Below, in pieces: positions 1 through 6,546 of a stretch of DNA of 36,722 bases (positions are counted from its first letter, which is position 1; each line of letters opens with the position of its first letter). This DNA comes from Calditrichia bacterium. Lineage in GTDB: Bacteria; Calditrichota; Calditrichia; RBG-13-44-9; J075. The stretch spans positions 1-36,722 of the forward strand of contig JANQRS010000046.1 in assembly GCA_028284445.1 (NCBI GenBank). The letters run 5' to 3'. Position numbers and translations under genes: made by a program. Under the pieces are notes generated by a model, which was not told the origin of the DNA, did not search any database, and was given only the letters and a program-made list of their open reading frames with translations.

Positions 1-94
1 GGATACTGGATACTGGATACTGGATACTGGATACTGGATACTGGATACTGGATACTGGATACTGGATACTGGATACTGGATACTGGATACTGGA
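1..94. repeat. GGATACT heptamer tandem array at contig end
   Basis: About 13.4 perfect head-to-tail copies of GGATACT, with no visible variants, run from the first base of the window to position 94. Because the window begins inside the array, its true length is unknown and it probably caused the assembly break. A near-identical family (GGATGCT on the minus strand) closes the other end. No protein function should be read from it, although a 7-bp unit stays open in some frames. Confidence 0.97.
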
Positions 95-452
95 ATGTAA
101 CTTGAGTTTGAGCCTCGTCAACAATTTTTTTCATCACTCCAACAATTCATCTTATTTATTTTCTACTGCTACTGCTACCCCCAGATGGAAAAGAGACCCG
201 GGGCTATTATACATCAACCGCTCGGTGGTTTCTTGAGGTGAAAAGAAAAAAATCTTCACTCTTCAATTATCAAATCTGCAATCCTGCTACTTTGTGCCAA
301 ATTTCACCAACTCGGATGTCTCGCAAAATATCATTATTCGACATGATTGCAATATCTTTTGAAAAATTTGATGGGGAAAATGGGGAAGAGCGCCAATCGT
401 GGTTTATAATGAAGCATCCTGCGGATTTGTCTGTGACTGGCAGCAAGGAAAT

Positions 453-500
453 ACATTGAAACATTGAAACATTGAAGAATCGAAACATTGGCGATCGAAA
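453..500. repeat. Period-8 degenerate tandem array
   Basis: Three identical ACATTGAA octamers (453-476) are followed in phase by GAATCGAA, ACATTGGC and GATCGAAA. The register holds while the bases decay, which suggests an old slippage-generated array. Confidence 0.75.
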
Positions 501-524
501 ATTGTGGTGATGGACATTGAATTC

Positions 525-559
525 TTTTCAGTCTTCAATTGTCAATTTTCATTCTTCAA
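525..559. repeat. Period-7 degenerate tandem array (TCTTCAA type)
   Basis: Five in-phase heptamers, TTTTCAG, TCTTCAA, TTGTCAA, TTTTCAT and TCTTCAA, lie just upstream of the rplM promoter. The same unit type recurs at 253-287 and 30544-30571, and its reverse complement at 30484-30518. Confidence 0.7.
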
Positions 560-574
560 TATTAATAAAACCCC

Positions 575-603
575 TTGACAACTCGCGCGTTCCCTGATAA
601 ATT
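575..603 (+). promoter_or_regulatory. Sigma-70-like promoter for rplM-rpsI
   Basis: A perfect -35 box TTGACA (575-580) is followed by a 17-base spacer and TAAATT (598-603), which matches the TATAAT consensus at four of six positions. It lies about 35 bases before the rplM start. The placement fits; the -10 element is weak. Confidence 0.5.
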
Positions 604-639
604 GGGCGATTCGAAATTATTGTAAGGAGGAAATTGAAG

Positions 640-1077
640 TTGAGAAGTGATTTTAGCACCCCTCAGCAAATTGAAGCGGATCGGAAGTGGTATGTTGTTG
701 ATGCAGACAACATGGTACTTGGCCGTTTGGCAACTGAAGTGGCCCGTGTGTTGATGGGGAAACATAAGCCGAATTTTGCTCCGCATCAGGATACCGGTGA
801 CTTTGTTGTGGTCCTGAATGCCGACAAAATCCGTCTGACCGGCAACAAGGCTGATCAGAAAATTTATTTTAGTCACTCCGGATATCCGGGTGGTGGCAAA
901 GAAGTACCGTTTAAGCGCATGCTGGCAAATAAGCCGGAATACGTGATCGAGCAAGCCGTGCGGCGAATGCTCCCGAAGAATGCTCTTGGACGTCAGATGT
1001 TTCGTAAATTGAAGGTATATGCCGGTGATCAGCATTCTCACCAGGCGCAAAAACCGGAAACTCTAAACATTCAGTAA
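640..1077 (+). CDS. rplM: 50S ribosomal protein L13
   Basis: Large-subunit ribosomal protein L13, an early-assembly 23S rRNA-binding protein. About 145 residues, the normal family length. Family-typical segments are RKWYVVDADNMVLGRLA near the N-terminus, the GKHKPNFAPHQDTGD region, and SGYPGG about 90 residues in. The start is a TTG. There are two in-frame TTGs at 634 and 640, and AGGAGG at 625-630 lies 3 bases from the first but 9 from the second, so 640 is preferred. rpsI follows after 12 bases, the usual L13-S9 pair. A good TTGACA promoter lies upstream. Assignment is secure; only the exact start is a choice. Confidence 0.96.
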   Translation: MRSDFSTPQQIEADRKWYVVDADNMVLGRLATEVARVLMGKHKPNFAPHQDTGDFVVVLNADKIRLTGNKADQKIYFSHSGYPGGGKEVPFKRMLANKPEYVIEQAVRRMLPKNALGRQMFRKLKVYAGDQHSHQAQKPETLNIQ

Positions 1078-1089
1078 GGATTAACTTGT

Positions 1090-1476
1090 ATGGAAGTCTA
1101 TTCAGCAACTGGCCGTCGCAAGTCTTCTGTTGCCCGCGTTCGTTTGAAGCCCGGCAAAGGCAGTATTGTGATCAACGGTCGTGAAGTGCTCGACTATTTC
1201 AAGCGTGAAACGCTTAAAATGGTTATCGAGCAGCCATTTGAAGTGACTGAGACAATCGGCAAGTTCGATGTCCACGCCAATATCGACGGTGGTGGATTGA
1301 CCGGACAAGCTGGTGCACTTCGCCTTGGTATTTCCCGTGCCCTGCTGGCATGGAGCGCTGAGACCCGCCCGGCACTAAAATCCGCCGGCTTCCTGACTCG
1401 CGATTCCCGTGAGGTTGAACGGAAGAAGTATGGTCAGCCGAAAGCGCGTAAGCGGTTTCAATTCTCCAAGCGCTAA
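1090..1476 (+). CDS. rpsI: 30S ribosomal protein S9
   Basis: Small-subunit protein S9, whose C-terminal tail reaches the P-site tRNA. It has 128 residues, a normal length. The N-terminal YSATGRRKSSVARVRLKPG, central GGGLTGQAGALRLGISRAL, and C-terminal KARKRFQFSKR ending in the conserved Lys-Arg are all family hallmarks. The ATG at 1090 is preceded by AAGGA at 1076-1080. It is co-transcribed with rplM, and a strong intrinsic terminator follows 4 bases after the stop, so rplM-rpsI is probably a separate unit from the rpsB cluster. Confidence 0.97.
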   Translation: MEVYSATGRRKSSVARVRLKPGKGSIVINGREVLDYFKRETLKMVIEQPFEVTETIGKFDVHANIDGGGLTGQAGALRLGISRALLAWSAETRPALKSAGFLTRDSREVERKKYGQPKARKRFQFSKR

Positions 1477-1480
1477 AAAA

Positions 1481-1515
1481 TGCCAAAGCCCCGGTATCGG
1501 GGTTTTTGTTTGGCA
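1481..1515 (+). terminator. Intrinsic terminator after rpsI
   Basis: A two-tier hairpin. The outer arms TGCCAAA (1481-1487) and TTTGGCA (1509-1515) are fully complementary. The inner GCCCCG/CGGGGT stem has a GTAT loop, and a TTTTTG tract follows the inner stem. Confidence 0.85.
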
Positions 1516-1539
1516 ATGTTTACTCAATTTAAGAAATCA

Positions 1540-1611
1540 CACTGCCCGATTTTCTGGAGGGTGTCCCGATAGCGGATTTCCAGGGAACGTGAAGGCAGTG
1601 GTTGTTTAACC
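1540..1611 (+). promoter_or_regulatory. Structured rpsB leader, possible S2 autoregulation site
   Basis: CACTGCC (1540-1546) is perfectly complementary to GGCAGTG (1594-1600), enclosing about 47 bases. Inside it a second pairing, CTGGA with TCCAG, can form. GGTTGTTTAACC (1600-1611) can make a small hairpin after it. The structure ends about 20 bases before the rpsB start. In other bacteria rpsB leaders are bound by S2 to repress rpsB-tsf. That this leader does so is an inference from position and fold only. Confidence 0.45.
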
Positions 1612-1631
1612 CGAATGATTCAGGAGCAGTA

Positions 1632-2366
1632 ATGAAAGTAGGATTGGAAGATCTACTCCGTAGTGGTGTGCACTTTGGACACCTCTCCCGCCGTTGGAAC
1701 CCGAAAATGCGCCCCTATATTTTCCTAGAGCGCAATAACATCCACATCATCGACCTGAAAAAAACCCTCGATTGTCTGAAGACAGCCCATGACGCTGTGC
1801 AGAAAATTGTAGCCGGTCGTGGTGAAATACTCTTTGTCAGCACCAAAAAGCAAGGCAAGGATATTATGCAGGCGGAAGCATCCCGTTGCGGAATGCCTTA
1901 TATCACCGAGCGTTGGTTGGGTGGAACTTTAACGAATTTTTCGACGATTAAAAAAAGCATTCGCAAACTTGAACAGCTGGAAAAGATGGTCCATGACGGC
2001 ACTGCTGAGAAGCTGACCAAGAAAGAACGTTTGCAAATTGATCGCGAGATCGAAAAAATGAAGAAGGTTTTTGCCGGTATTCAAAACATGAAGCGCATCC
2101 CGAATGCGATTTTCGTAGTGGATACCAAAAAAGAAGAAATTGCTGTAAAGGAAGCGAAGAAGTTGAACATCCCGATTTTCGCAATTGTTGATACCAACTG
2201 CGATCCCGATGTCGTCGATTATCCGATTCCCGGCAACGATGATTCCACCAAGGCAATTGGCTTGATTACCAAGACCCTGGTTGACGGTATCATCGAGGTG
2301 AAGGCAGAGCAGGATGCCAAGAAGCAAGAAGCCGCACAAAAGACTGAAAAAGCAGAGAAAAAATAA
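1632..2366 (+). CDS. rpsB: 30S ribosomal protein S2
   Basis: Small-subunit protein S2, 244 residues. Family motifs include LLRSGVHFGHLSRRWNPKM at the N-terminus, the YIFLERNNIHIIDL segment, RWLGGTLTNFSTIKKSI in the middle, and PNAIFVVDTKKEEIAVKEA followed by PIFAIVDTNCDPD. The C-terminus is lysine/alanine-rich. The ATG at 1632 has AGGAG at 1622-1626 and matches the family start. An in-frame TTG ten codons upstream has no proper ribosome site and overlaps the leader hairpin, so it is rejected. It heads the rpsB-tsf-pyrH-frr cluster and is preceded by a structured leader. Confidence 0.97.
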   Translation: MKVGLEDLLRSGVHFGHLSRRWNPKMRPYIFLERNNIHIIDLKKTLDCLKTAHDAVQKIVAGRGEILFVSTKKQGKDIMQAEASRCGMPYITERWLGGTLTNFSTIKKSIRKLEQLEKMVHDGTAEKLTKKERLQIDREIEKMKKVFAGIQNMKRIPNAIFVVDTKKEEIAVKEAKKLNIPIFAIVDTNCDPDVVDYPIPGNDDSTKAIGLITKTLVDGIIEVKAEQDAKKQEAAQKTEKAEKK

Positions 2367-2393
2367 AAGAAAAGATATAGGAGTACATTTCAA

Positions 2394-2993
2394 ATGGCTA
2401 ATATAACTGCCGCAATGGTTAAGGAGCTCCGCGAGAAAACCGGCGCGGGCATGATGGATTGCAAGAAAGCCTTGCAGGAAGTTGACGGCGATATGGAAAA
2501 GGCAATTGATTTTCTGCGCAAGAAGGGTATTGCCAAAGCCGAAAAGAAAGCTTCTCGCGAAGCAAAAGACGGCTTGGTAGAAGCCTATATTCACGCCGGT
2601 GGCAAACTTGGTGTGATTGTTGAAGTCAATTGCGAAACCGACTTTGTCGCCAAGACCGACGACTTCAAGGAATTTGTTCGTAATTTGGCAATGCACGTTG
2701 CCGCTTCTAATCCCCAGGGTGTAAACCGTGACGATATCGACGCGGAACTGGTTGCCAAGGAAGTTGAAATTTATAAGGATCAAGCCAAAGATTCCGGCAA
2801 GCCTGAGCATATCATTGAGAAGATTGCTGAAGGCAAGCTCGAGAAGTTCTATTCTGAGAATGTGCTGCTGGAGCAGGCATATATCCGCGACCCGGACAAG
2901 TCCATTAAGGATTACCTGACCGAAACGATTGCTAAACTGGGCGAAAACATCGCCATTCAAAGATTTGCGCGTTTTAGAATTGGAGATGAATAA
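2394..2993 (+). CDS. tsf: Elongation factor Ts, short form
   Basis: Nucleotide exchange factor for EF-Tu. The N-terminal UBA-like part has VKELREKTGAGMMDCKKAL, and the core contains EVNCETDFVAKTDDF, with the TDFVA residues that contact EF-Tu. At 199 residues it is much shorter than the roughly 280-residue E. coli protein and resembles the short forms of Thermus and relatives, which carry one core repeat rather than two. This is a family variant, not a truncation, because the C-terminus is intact. It lies 27 bases after rpsB and 2 bases before pyrH. Confidence 0.96.
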   Translation: MANITAAMVKELREKTGAGMMDCKKALQEVDGDMEKAIDFLRKKGIAKAEKKASREAKDGLVEAYIHAGGKLGVIVEVNCETDFVAKTDDFKEFVRNLAMHVAASNPQGVNRDDIDAELVAKEVEIYKDQAKDSGKPEHIIEKIAEGKLEKFYSENVLLEQAYIRDPDKSIKDYLTETIAKLGENIAIQRFARFRIGDE

Positions 2994-2995
2994 GG

Positions 2996-3715
2996 ATGTC
3001 GGAGCGCCCTGCTTTTAAGCGGATTCTTCTCAAGCTGAGTGGAGAATCGTTAGCCGGCGACGCAAAATTCGGAATAAATCTGGAAGTATTGCGCCGCTAC
3101 TCGGCTGAAGTAAAGAAGATTGTTGATTTAGGCGTACAAGTAGCAATTGTGATTGGTGGCGGTAATATCTTTCGTGGTATTTCCGCTGCTGCCCGCGAAA
3201 TGGATCGCGTATCAGCCGATTACATGGGAATGCTGGCAACGGTCATAAACTCGATGGCCATGCAGAATGCGTTGGAGAACATCGGTGTAGTGACCAGGGC
3301 ACAAACAGCCATCCCTATGAATCAAATTGCTGAGCCGTTTATTCGACGCAAGGCAGTTCGCCATCTAGAAAAGGGGCGCGTGGTCATTTTTGCAGCCGGT
3401 ACTGGAAATCCCTATTTTACCACCGATACCGCTGCCGTATTAAGAGCAGTGGAGATTGAAGCTGAGGTGATCCTGAAAGGCACCCGTGTGGACGGTGTGT
3501 ATACGGCGGATCCGGAAAAAGATCCGACCGCAAAAAAGTTTGATGAGCTGTCATATCTGAAGGTTTTGAATGATGAGTTACGGGTAATGGATACCACTGC
3601 TATTACTCTGTCTATGGATAACAATCTTCCGATAATTGTCTTCAATATGGAAGCAGAAAATAACCTGCGGCGTGTTGTCCTGGGTGAATCTATTGGAACA
3701 AAGGTAAGAGGTTAG
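2996..3715 (+). CDS. pyrH: Uridylate kinase
   Basis: UMP kinase of the amino acid kinase fold, making UDP from UMP with ATP for pyrimidine nucleotide supply. It has 239 residues, the normal size. Recognisable are the N-terminal RILLKLSGESLAG phosphate-binding segment, VIGGGNIFRG, the GTGNPYFTTDTAA UMP/ATP region, and DGVYTADPEKDP near the C-terminal third. It starts two bases after the tsf stop, and the Shine-Dalgarno-like GGAG lies within the end of tsf, pointing to translational coupling. The order rpsB-tsf-pyrH-frr is conserved across bacteria. Confidence 0.97.
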   Translation: MSERPAFKRILLKLSGESLAGDAKFGINLEVLRRYSAEVKKIVDLGVQVAIVIGGGNIFRGISAAAREMDRVSADYMGMLATVINSMAMQNALENIGVVTRAQTAIPMNQIAEPFIRRKAVRHLEKGRVVIFAAGTGNPYFTTDTAAVLRAVEIEAEVILKGTRVDGVYTADPEKDPTAKKFDELSYLKVLNDELRVMDTTAITLSMDNNLPIIVFNMEAENNLRRVVLGESIGTKVRG

Positions 3716-3717
3716 CC

Positions 3718-4278
3718 ATGTCTCTAAATGATATTTATCAAGATGCGGAATCTCGCATGCAGAAATCGATTGAGCATGTTCAGGGTGAACTGACCCGTCT
3801 TCGGACCGGTCGGGCCACACCGGCATTATTGGACAGCATAAAAGTCGATTACTACGGCAATCCAACGCCGTTGAACCAGGTGTCAAGTGTCTCAGCTCCG
3901 GAACCGCGGTTGCTGGTCATTACGCCATGGGAAAAGCGAATTATTGGCGATATCGAGAAAGCCATCCTTCAGGCAGAACTCGGACTGAATCCAACCAACG
4001 ATGGTAACGTTGTTCGCGTGCCGATTCCGGAATTGAGCGATGAACGTCGCCAGAATTTGTTGAAGTTGGTTAAAAAAGTCTGTGAAGATGGCCGTATTGC
4101 GGTGCGTAATGTCCGTCGCGATGCCAACGAAGCCGTCAAGAAGCTCGAAAAAGCACATGAGATTTCTGAGGACAATGCGCATGATGGCCTTGATCATATT
4201 CAAAAAATGACTGACGACAAGATCAAGGAAATTGATGGGCTCTACGCCAATAAGGAAAAAGAAATCCTGGCGGATTAA
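3718..4278 (+). CDS. frr: Ribosome recycling factor
   Basis: Splits post-termination ribosomes with EF-G. It has 186 residues, the standard length. The head-domain region ELTRLRTGRATPALLDSIKV and VPIPELSDERRQNLLKLVKK are diagnostic, and the C-terminal long helix is KKLEKAHEISEDNAHDGLD. The ATG at 3718 lies 2 bases after the pyrH stop. This is the last gene of the operon; a perfect 46-bp palindrome with a T run lies 24 bases downstream. Confidence 0.97.
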   Translation: MSLNDIYQDAESRMQKSIEHVQGELTRLRTGRATPALLDSIKVDYYGNPTPLNQVSSVSAPEPRLLVITPWEKRIIGDIEKAILQAELGLNPTNDGNVVRVPIPELSDERRQNLLKLVKKVCEDGRIAVRNVRRDANEAVKKLEKAHEISEDNAHDGLDHIQKMTDDKIKEIDGLYANKEKEILAD

Positions 4279-4302
4279 TTCCCCGTTTTGGGACATTTGT
4301 AC

Positions 4303-4355
4303 GAGTCCCCCCTATATGTCCCCCCGGGGGGACATATAGGGGGGACTCTTTTTAT
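4303..4355 (+). terminator. Perfect 46-bp palindrome with T run after frr
   Basis: The 23-base arms at 4303-4325 and 4326-4348 are exact reverse complements with no spacer between them (centre CCCCCCGGGGGG). TTTTTA follows at once (4349-4354). As RNA it would make a very long hairpin with a U tract, so it can end transcription of the rpsB-frr operon. The length, perfect symmetry and absent loop exceed an ordinary terminator, so it may be a repetitive palindromic element used as a terminator. Confidence 0.8.
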
Positions 4356-4446
4356 TTGAAACAATTCACTGATATCCGAAGTTAGTATTACCGTGTCGGC
4401 GATCACGTTACTTGAAAAATTACTTGTCTAAGTTTTGGAAAAAACG

Positions 4447-4469
4447 AGCCGGGAAATGCCCGGCTTTTT
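4447..4469 (+). terminator. Terminator-like hairpin abutting lpxB start
   Basis: AGCCGGG (4447-4453) pairs with CCCGGCT (4459-4465) around a 5-base loop and is followed by TTTTTC. A run of A precedes it, so the flanking A and T tracts can extend the stem. It ends 11 bases before the ATG at 4480. It could be a second terminator for upstream transcription or an attenuator for lpxB. Confidence 0.7.
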
Positions 4470-4479
4470 CATGGTGTTT

Positions 4480-5646
4480 ATGGCGCAAAGATTACTGATC
4501 ATAGCTGGCGAACCCTCAGGCGACCACCACGGTGGCGACCTCGCAATCGAGTTGCGCAAAACGATGCCGGATGTAGAGTTACTCGGCATTGGCGGGGATC
4601 ATATGAAGGATGCCGGTGTGGAATTGCTCTACCACGTCTCGCAATTGGCCATACTTGGCCTCACCGAGATAGTCAAGCATCTACCTTTCCTGCGAAAAGT
4701 CATGAATCGCCTGCGTGATGAGTTGCGCAATGATATAGACGCTGTTGTTCTCATCGACTATCCCGGATTTAACCTGCGTGTGGCCCGCGTGGCCAAGGAA
4801 ATGGGCGTACCGGTCATTTACTATATCTGCCCGCAGCTTTGGGCCTGGGGAGAGCGGCGGGTTGAAAAAATCCGCAGCTTTGTTGACCTTCCGCTGGTTA
4901 TTTTCCAGTTTGAAAAAGATTTCTATCACCGCTTTGGTATCGAATCCGATTTCGTCGGTCATCCCCTGGTTGACCAGGTTAAGATCACTGAAAACGATGC
5001 CGATTTTCGCCGCCGAAACAAAATTCCTTCGCAAATACCGATTGTGGCGCTGCTGCCTGGTTCACGTGAGCAGGAGGTTCGACAGCTATTGCCAACCATG
5101 TTGGGAGTCGTGCGGAGAGTCAGGGAAAACCGTGCCATCGCGGCCGTACTCGGCGTGGCTGGTAATTTGCCGGCAAGTTTGTACGACGAATTGATCCTGC
5201 CGGAGGACAATGTGATTCGGGTGGAAGGACAAACCCATGAGCTGATGGCTTTTGCACACAATGCGCTGGTTGCCAGCGGAACTGCAACCCTTGAATTAGG
5301 ATTCCTTGGCACACCAATGACCGTGCTGTATCGCGTATCGCCAGTCACGTATTGGCTAGGCCGTATGCTGGTGAAGATAGAGAACATTGCGCTGGCAAAT
5401 ATTGTGCTTGGCAAAACGGTTGTCCCTGAATTTATCCAGGGTGATATTGATATAGAAGGGATTGCCGCAACGGTGGAGCGTTACCTGGAAGACCGGGAAC
5501 ACTATTTGGCTGTCAAGCATGAGCTGTCACGAATTCCCGCCGAGCTTGGCAATACCGGTGCATCGCTGCGCGCGGCTGAGCGAATTGCTGAATTCCTCGC
5601 TGTCGTTGAACTGCAGGGAAACGGCCGTAGCCAGTTGTTTCCCTAA
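4480..5646 (+). CDS. lpxB: Lipid-A-disaccharide synthase
   Basis: Glycosyltransferase (family GT19) that joins UDP-2,3-diacylglucosamine and lipid X to form the lipid A disaccharide at the inner membrane. The N-terminus RLLIIAGEPSGDHHGGDLA carries the hallmark GEPSGD. Other family segments are GIGGDHM, YYICPQLWAWGERR, LLPGSREQEV and ASGTATLEL. With the ATG at 4480 it is 388 residues, close to the usual 380. An ATG at 4471 is an alternative. An in-frame TTG at 4435 would put a terminator hairpin inside the gene and is unlikely. No clear ribosome site is seen before either ATG. It stands alone here without lpxA, lpxD or lpxK, and it indicates an LPS-bearing outer membrane. Confidence 0.95.
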   Translation: MAQRLLIIAGEPSGDHHGGDLAIELRKTMPDVELLGIGGDHMKDAGVELLYHVSQLAILGLTEIVKHLPFLRKVMNRLRDELRNDIDAVVLIDYPGFNLRVARVAKEMGVPVIYYICPQLWAWGERRVEKIRSFVDLPLVIFQFEKDFYHRFGIESDFVGHPLVDQVKITENDADFRRRNKIPSQIPIVALLPGSREQEVRQLLPTMLGVVRRVRENRAIAAVLGVAGNLPASLYDELILPEDNVIRVEGQTHELMAFAHNALVASGTATLELGFLGTPMTVLYRVSPVTYWLGRMLVKIENIALANIVLGKTVVPEFIQGDIDIEGIAATVERYLEDREHYLAVKHELSRIPAELGNTGASLRAAERIAEFLAVVELQGNGRSQLFP

Positions 5647-5654
5647 GAGTCAGA

Positions 5655-5680
5655 GGCCAGGCAAATCGAATTGCCCGGCC
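5655..5680. terminator. Hairpin between convergent lpxB and HTH gene
   Basis: GGCCAGGCAA (5655-5664) pairs with TTGCCCGGCC (5671-5680) with one mismatch and a 6-base loop. It lies in the short space between two convergent genes and could act in both directions. There is no T run on either side, so termination is uncertain. Confidence 0.45.
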
Positions 5681-5727
5681 CCCTCCCAACACCGCTTCTG
5701 TTCTGAATTTGGCGGATCCGGCATGTC

Positions 5728-5976
5728 CTAATAAGTGATCAGTGCCAGATCCTCAACCCTGGAATACACAATTTTCCGTACCGTATCAACTGACAGATAA
5801 GGGAATTCCTTCTGCAGCATGCGGATGATGTCCTTGGGACGCGTTGTGTCCTTCAATGCTGCAAATTGCTGGCGGATATAGTGATCCCGAACAGCACGCT
5901 CATTCAAAAATCCCTTTTCCAACAGCAATTCAAACTGTTCGTTACTCAGATAATCCTGCAATGGGTTTCCACGCAT
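5728..5976 (-). CDS. Small HTH-like protein of unknown function
   Basis: I do not recognise a named family. The product is 82 residues, rich in charged and aromatic residues, with no signal peptide or membrane segment. The C-terminal half, roughly RPKDIIRMLQKEFPYL then SVDTVRKIVYSR, has the helix-turn-helix spacing seen in Mor-like activators and small DNA-binding proteins, and the middle NERAVRDHYIRQQF looks like a preceding helix. This is a pattern resemblance only. Two adjacent ATG codons are present at 5979 and 5976. AAGGAG lies 3 bases from the first and 6 from the second, so 5976 is chosen. It is convergent with lpxB, and nothing else on its strand is nearby. The frame continues upstream to 6087 but without support. 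Confidence 0.7.
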   Translation of the reverse strand: MRGNPLQDYLSNEQFELLLEKGFLNERAVRDHYIRQQFAALKDTTRPKDIIRMLQKEFPYLSVDTVRKIVYSRVEDLALITY

Positions 5977-5979
5977 CAT

Positions 5980-6546
5980 AAACTCCTTTTCAATAGACCA
6001 ACATATATCAATTAGCATAGCGCGTGGTAGCAATTCAGACGATCCCATTCCTCCTGTCAGGTTGGTTCGCAATATCGATGTTTTCAATTATGAAGTGCCG
6101 CTAAATAACCGGCAGCAGAGAGTAGTCACACACGAAGTGTGAAATTTTTGAAATAGAAAAATTTGGTTGGTAACACTTTGCCTATATGCGCTCGACCTTA
6201 TCATCATGACAAATGTTTCGCTCAATATACACGCGTCCTTGAGTGAGAGGCAAGGGATAAATTGAGTACTGCGTAGTGGCATTGGGCAGCTACATGTAGT
6301 AGGGGGGATTGGATACTGGAGATGGGATTTGGCCACAGAGAAGCAATGGATGGGTTACATGCCCCTGTGTCGCCCTTCGAAGGGGATTTAGGGGGATGTA
6401 ACGATAGCACTATTCAAAGCTACGCTAAATATTTGTTCTTTCTCTGTGCTCTCCGTGGCTGGATTTAAGCATCAAGCATCAAAAAGCAGTTTGCATTCGT
6501 GCGGTGAGGACGTACATTGAGATCTGACAAAAATTGAAAAGTAGCG
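5980..6546. other. Gene-free region with palindromes and repeat phrases
   Basis: No supported gene. Seen here: two adjacent hairpins at 6129-6164 (CACAC/GTGTG, then AAATTTTT/AAAAATTT); a single heptamer-family relic TTGGATACTGG near 6309; a REP-like cruciform at 6354-6402; GGCCACAGAG (6331-6340) facing CTCTGTGCTCTCCGTGGC (6442-6459) in inverted orientation; and AAGCATCAAGCATCAAA at 6467-6483, which is a minus-strand GATGCTT heptamer pair. Open frames on the minus strand (6088-6336, 6222-6410) are low-complexity and unlike any protein I know. Confidence 0.65.
6354..6402. repeat. REP-like imperfect cruciform
   Basis: The outer arms GTTACAT (6354-6360) and ATGTAAC (6396-6402) are exact complements. 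A CCCCT/AGGGG pairing follows inside, then unpaired bases, and then a central perfect palindrome CCCTTCGAAGGG. The nested symmetric layout in a gene-free region is typical of bacterial repetitive palindromes. Copy number cannot be judged from this window. Confidence 0.6.

Larger units (their letters stand above)
95..574. other. Gene-free intergenic region with degenerate arrays
   Basis: No convincing gene is seen between the heptamer array and the rplM promoter. Three degenerate short-period arrays occur here: period 7 at 253-287 (TCTTCAC, TCTTCAA, TTATCAA, ATCTGCA, ATCCTGC), period 8 at 453-500 (three exact ACATTGAA units, then decaying copies), and period 7 at 525-559 (TTTTCAG, TCTTCAA, TTGTCAA, TTTTCAT, TCTTCAA). 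A small open frame that starts at a GTG at 238 is mostly made of these arrays and is not supported. Confidence 0.7.

Noticed and set aside
1..94. CRISPR array
   Set aside because: Units are contiguous with no spacers, and the 7-base unit is far too short. No cas genes are present.
238..459. 73-residue open frame from a GTG start
   Set aside because: It is largely built from degenerate intergenic arrays, resembles no family, and the minus strand has an equal-length frame.
1602..2366. S2 starting at the TTG at 1602
   Set aside because: It overlaps the leader hairpin, lacks a ribosome site, and adds ten residues not seen in S2; ATG 1632 has AGGAG at proper distance.
1929..2960. 343-residue minus-strand frame over rpsB and tsf
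   Set aside because: Antisense shadow of two conserved genes with strong codon bias; the sequence is compositionally odd.
4435..5646. LpxB starting at TTG 4435
   Set aside because: It would place a terminator hairpin inside the coding region and add residues absent from the family.
6088..6410. Two short minus-strand frames in the gap before ccmA
   Set aside because: They cross the REP-like cruciform and repeat phrases, have no ribosome site and resemble no protein.
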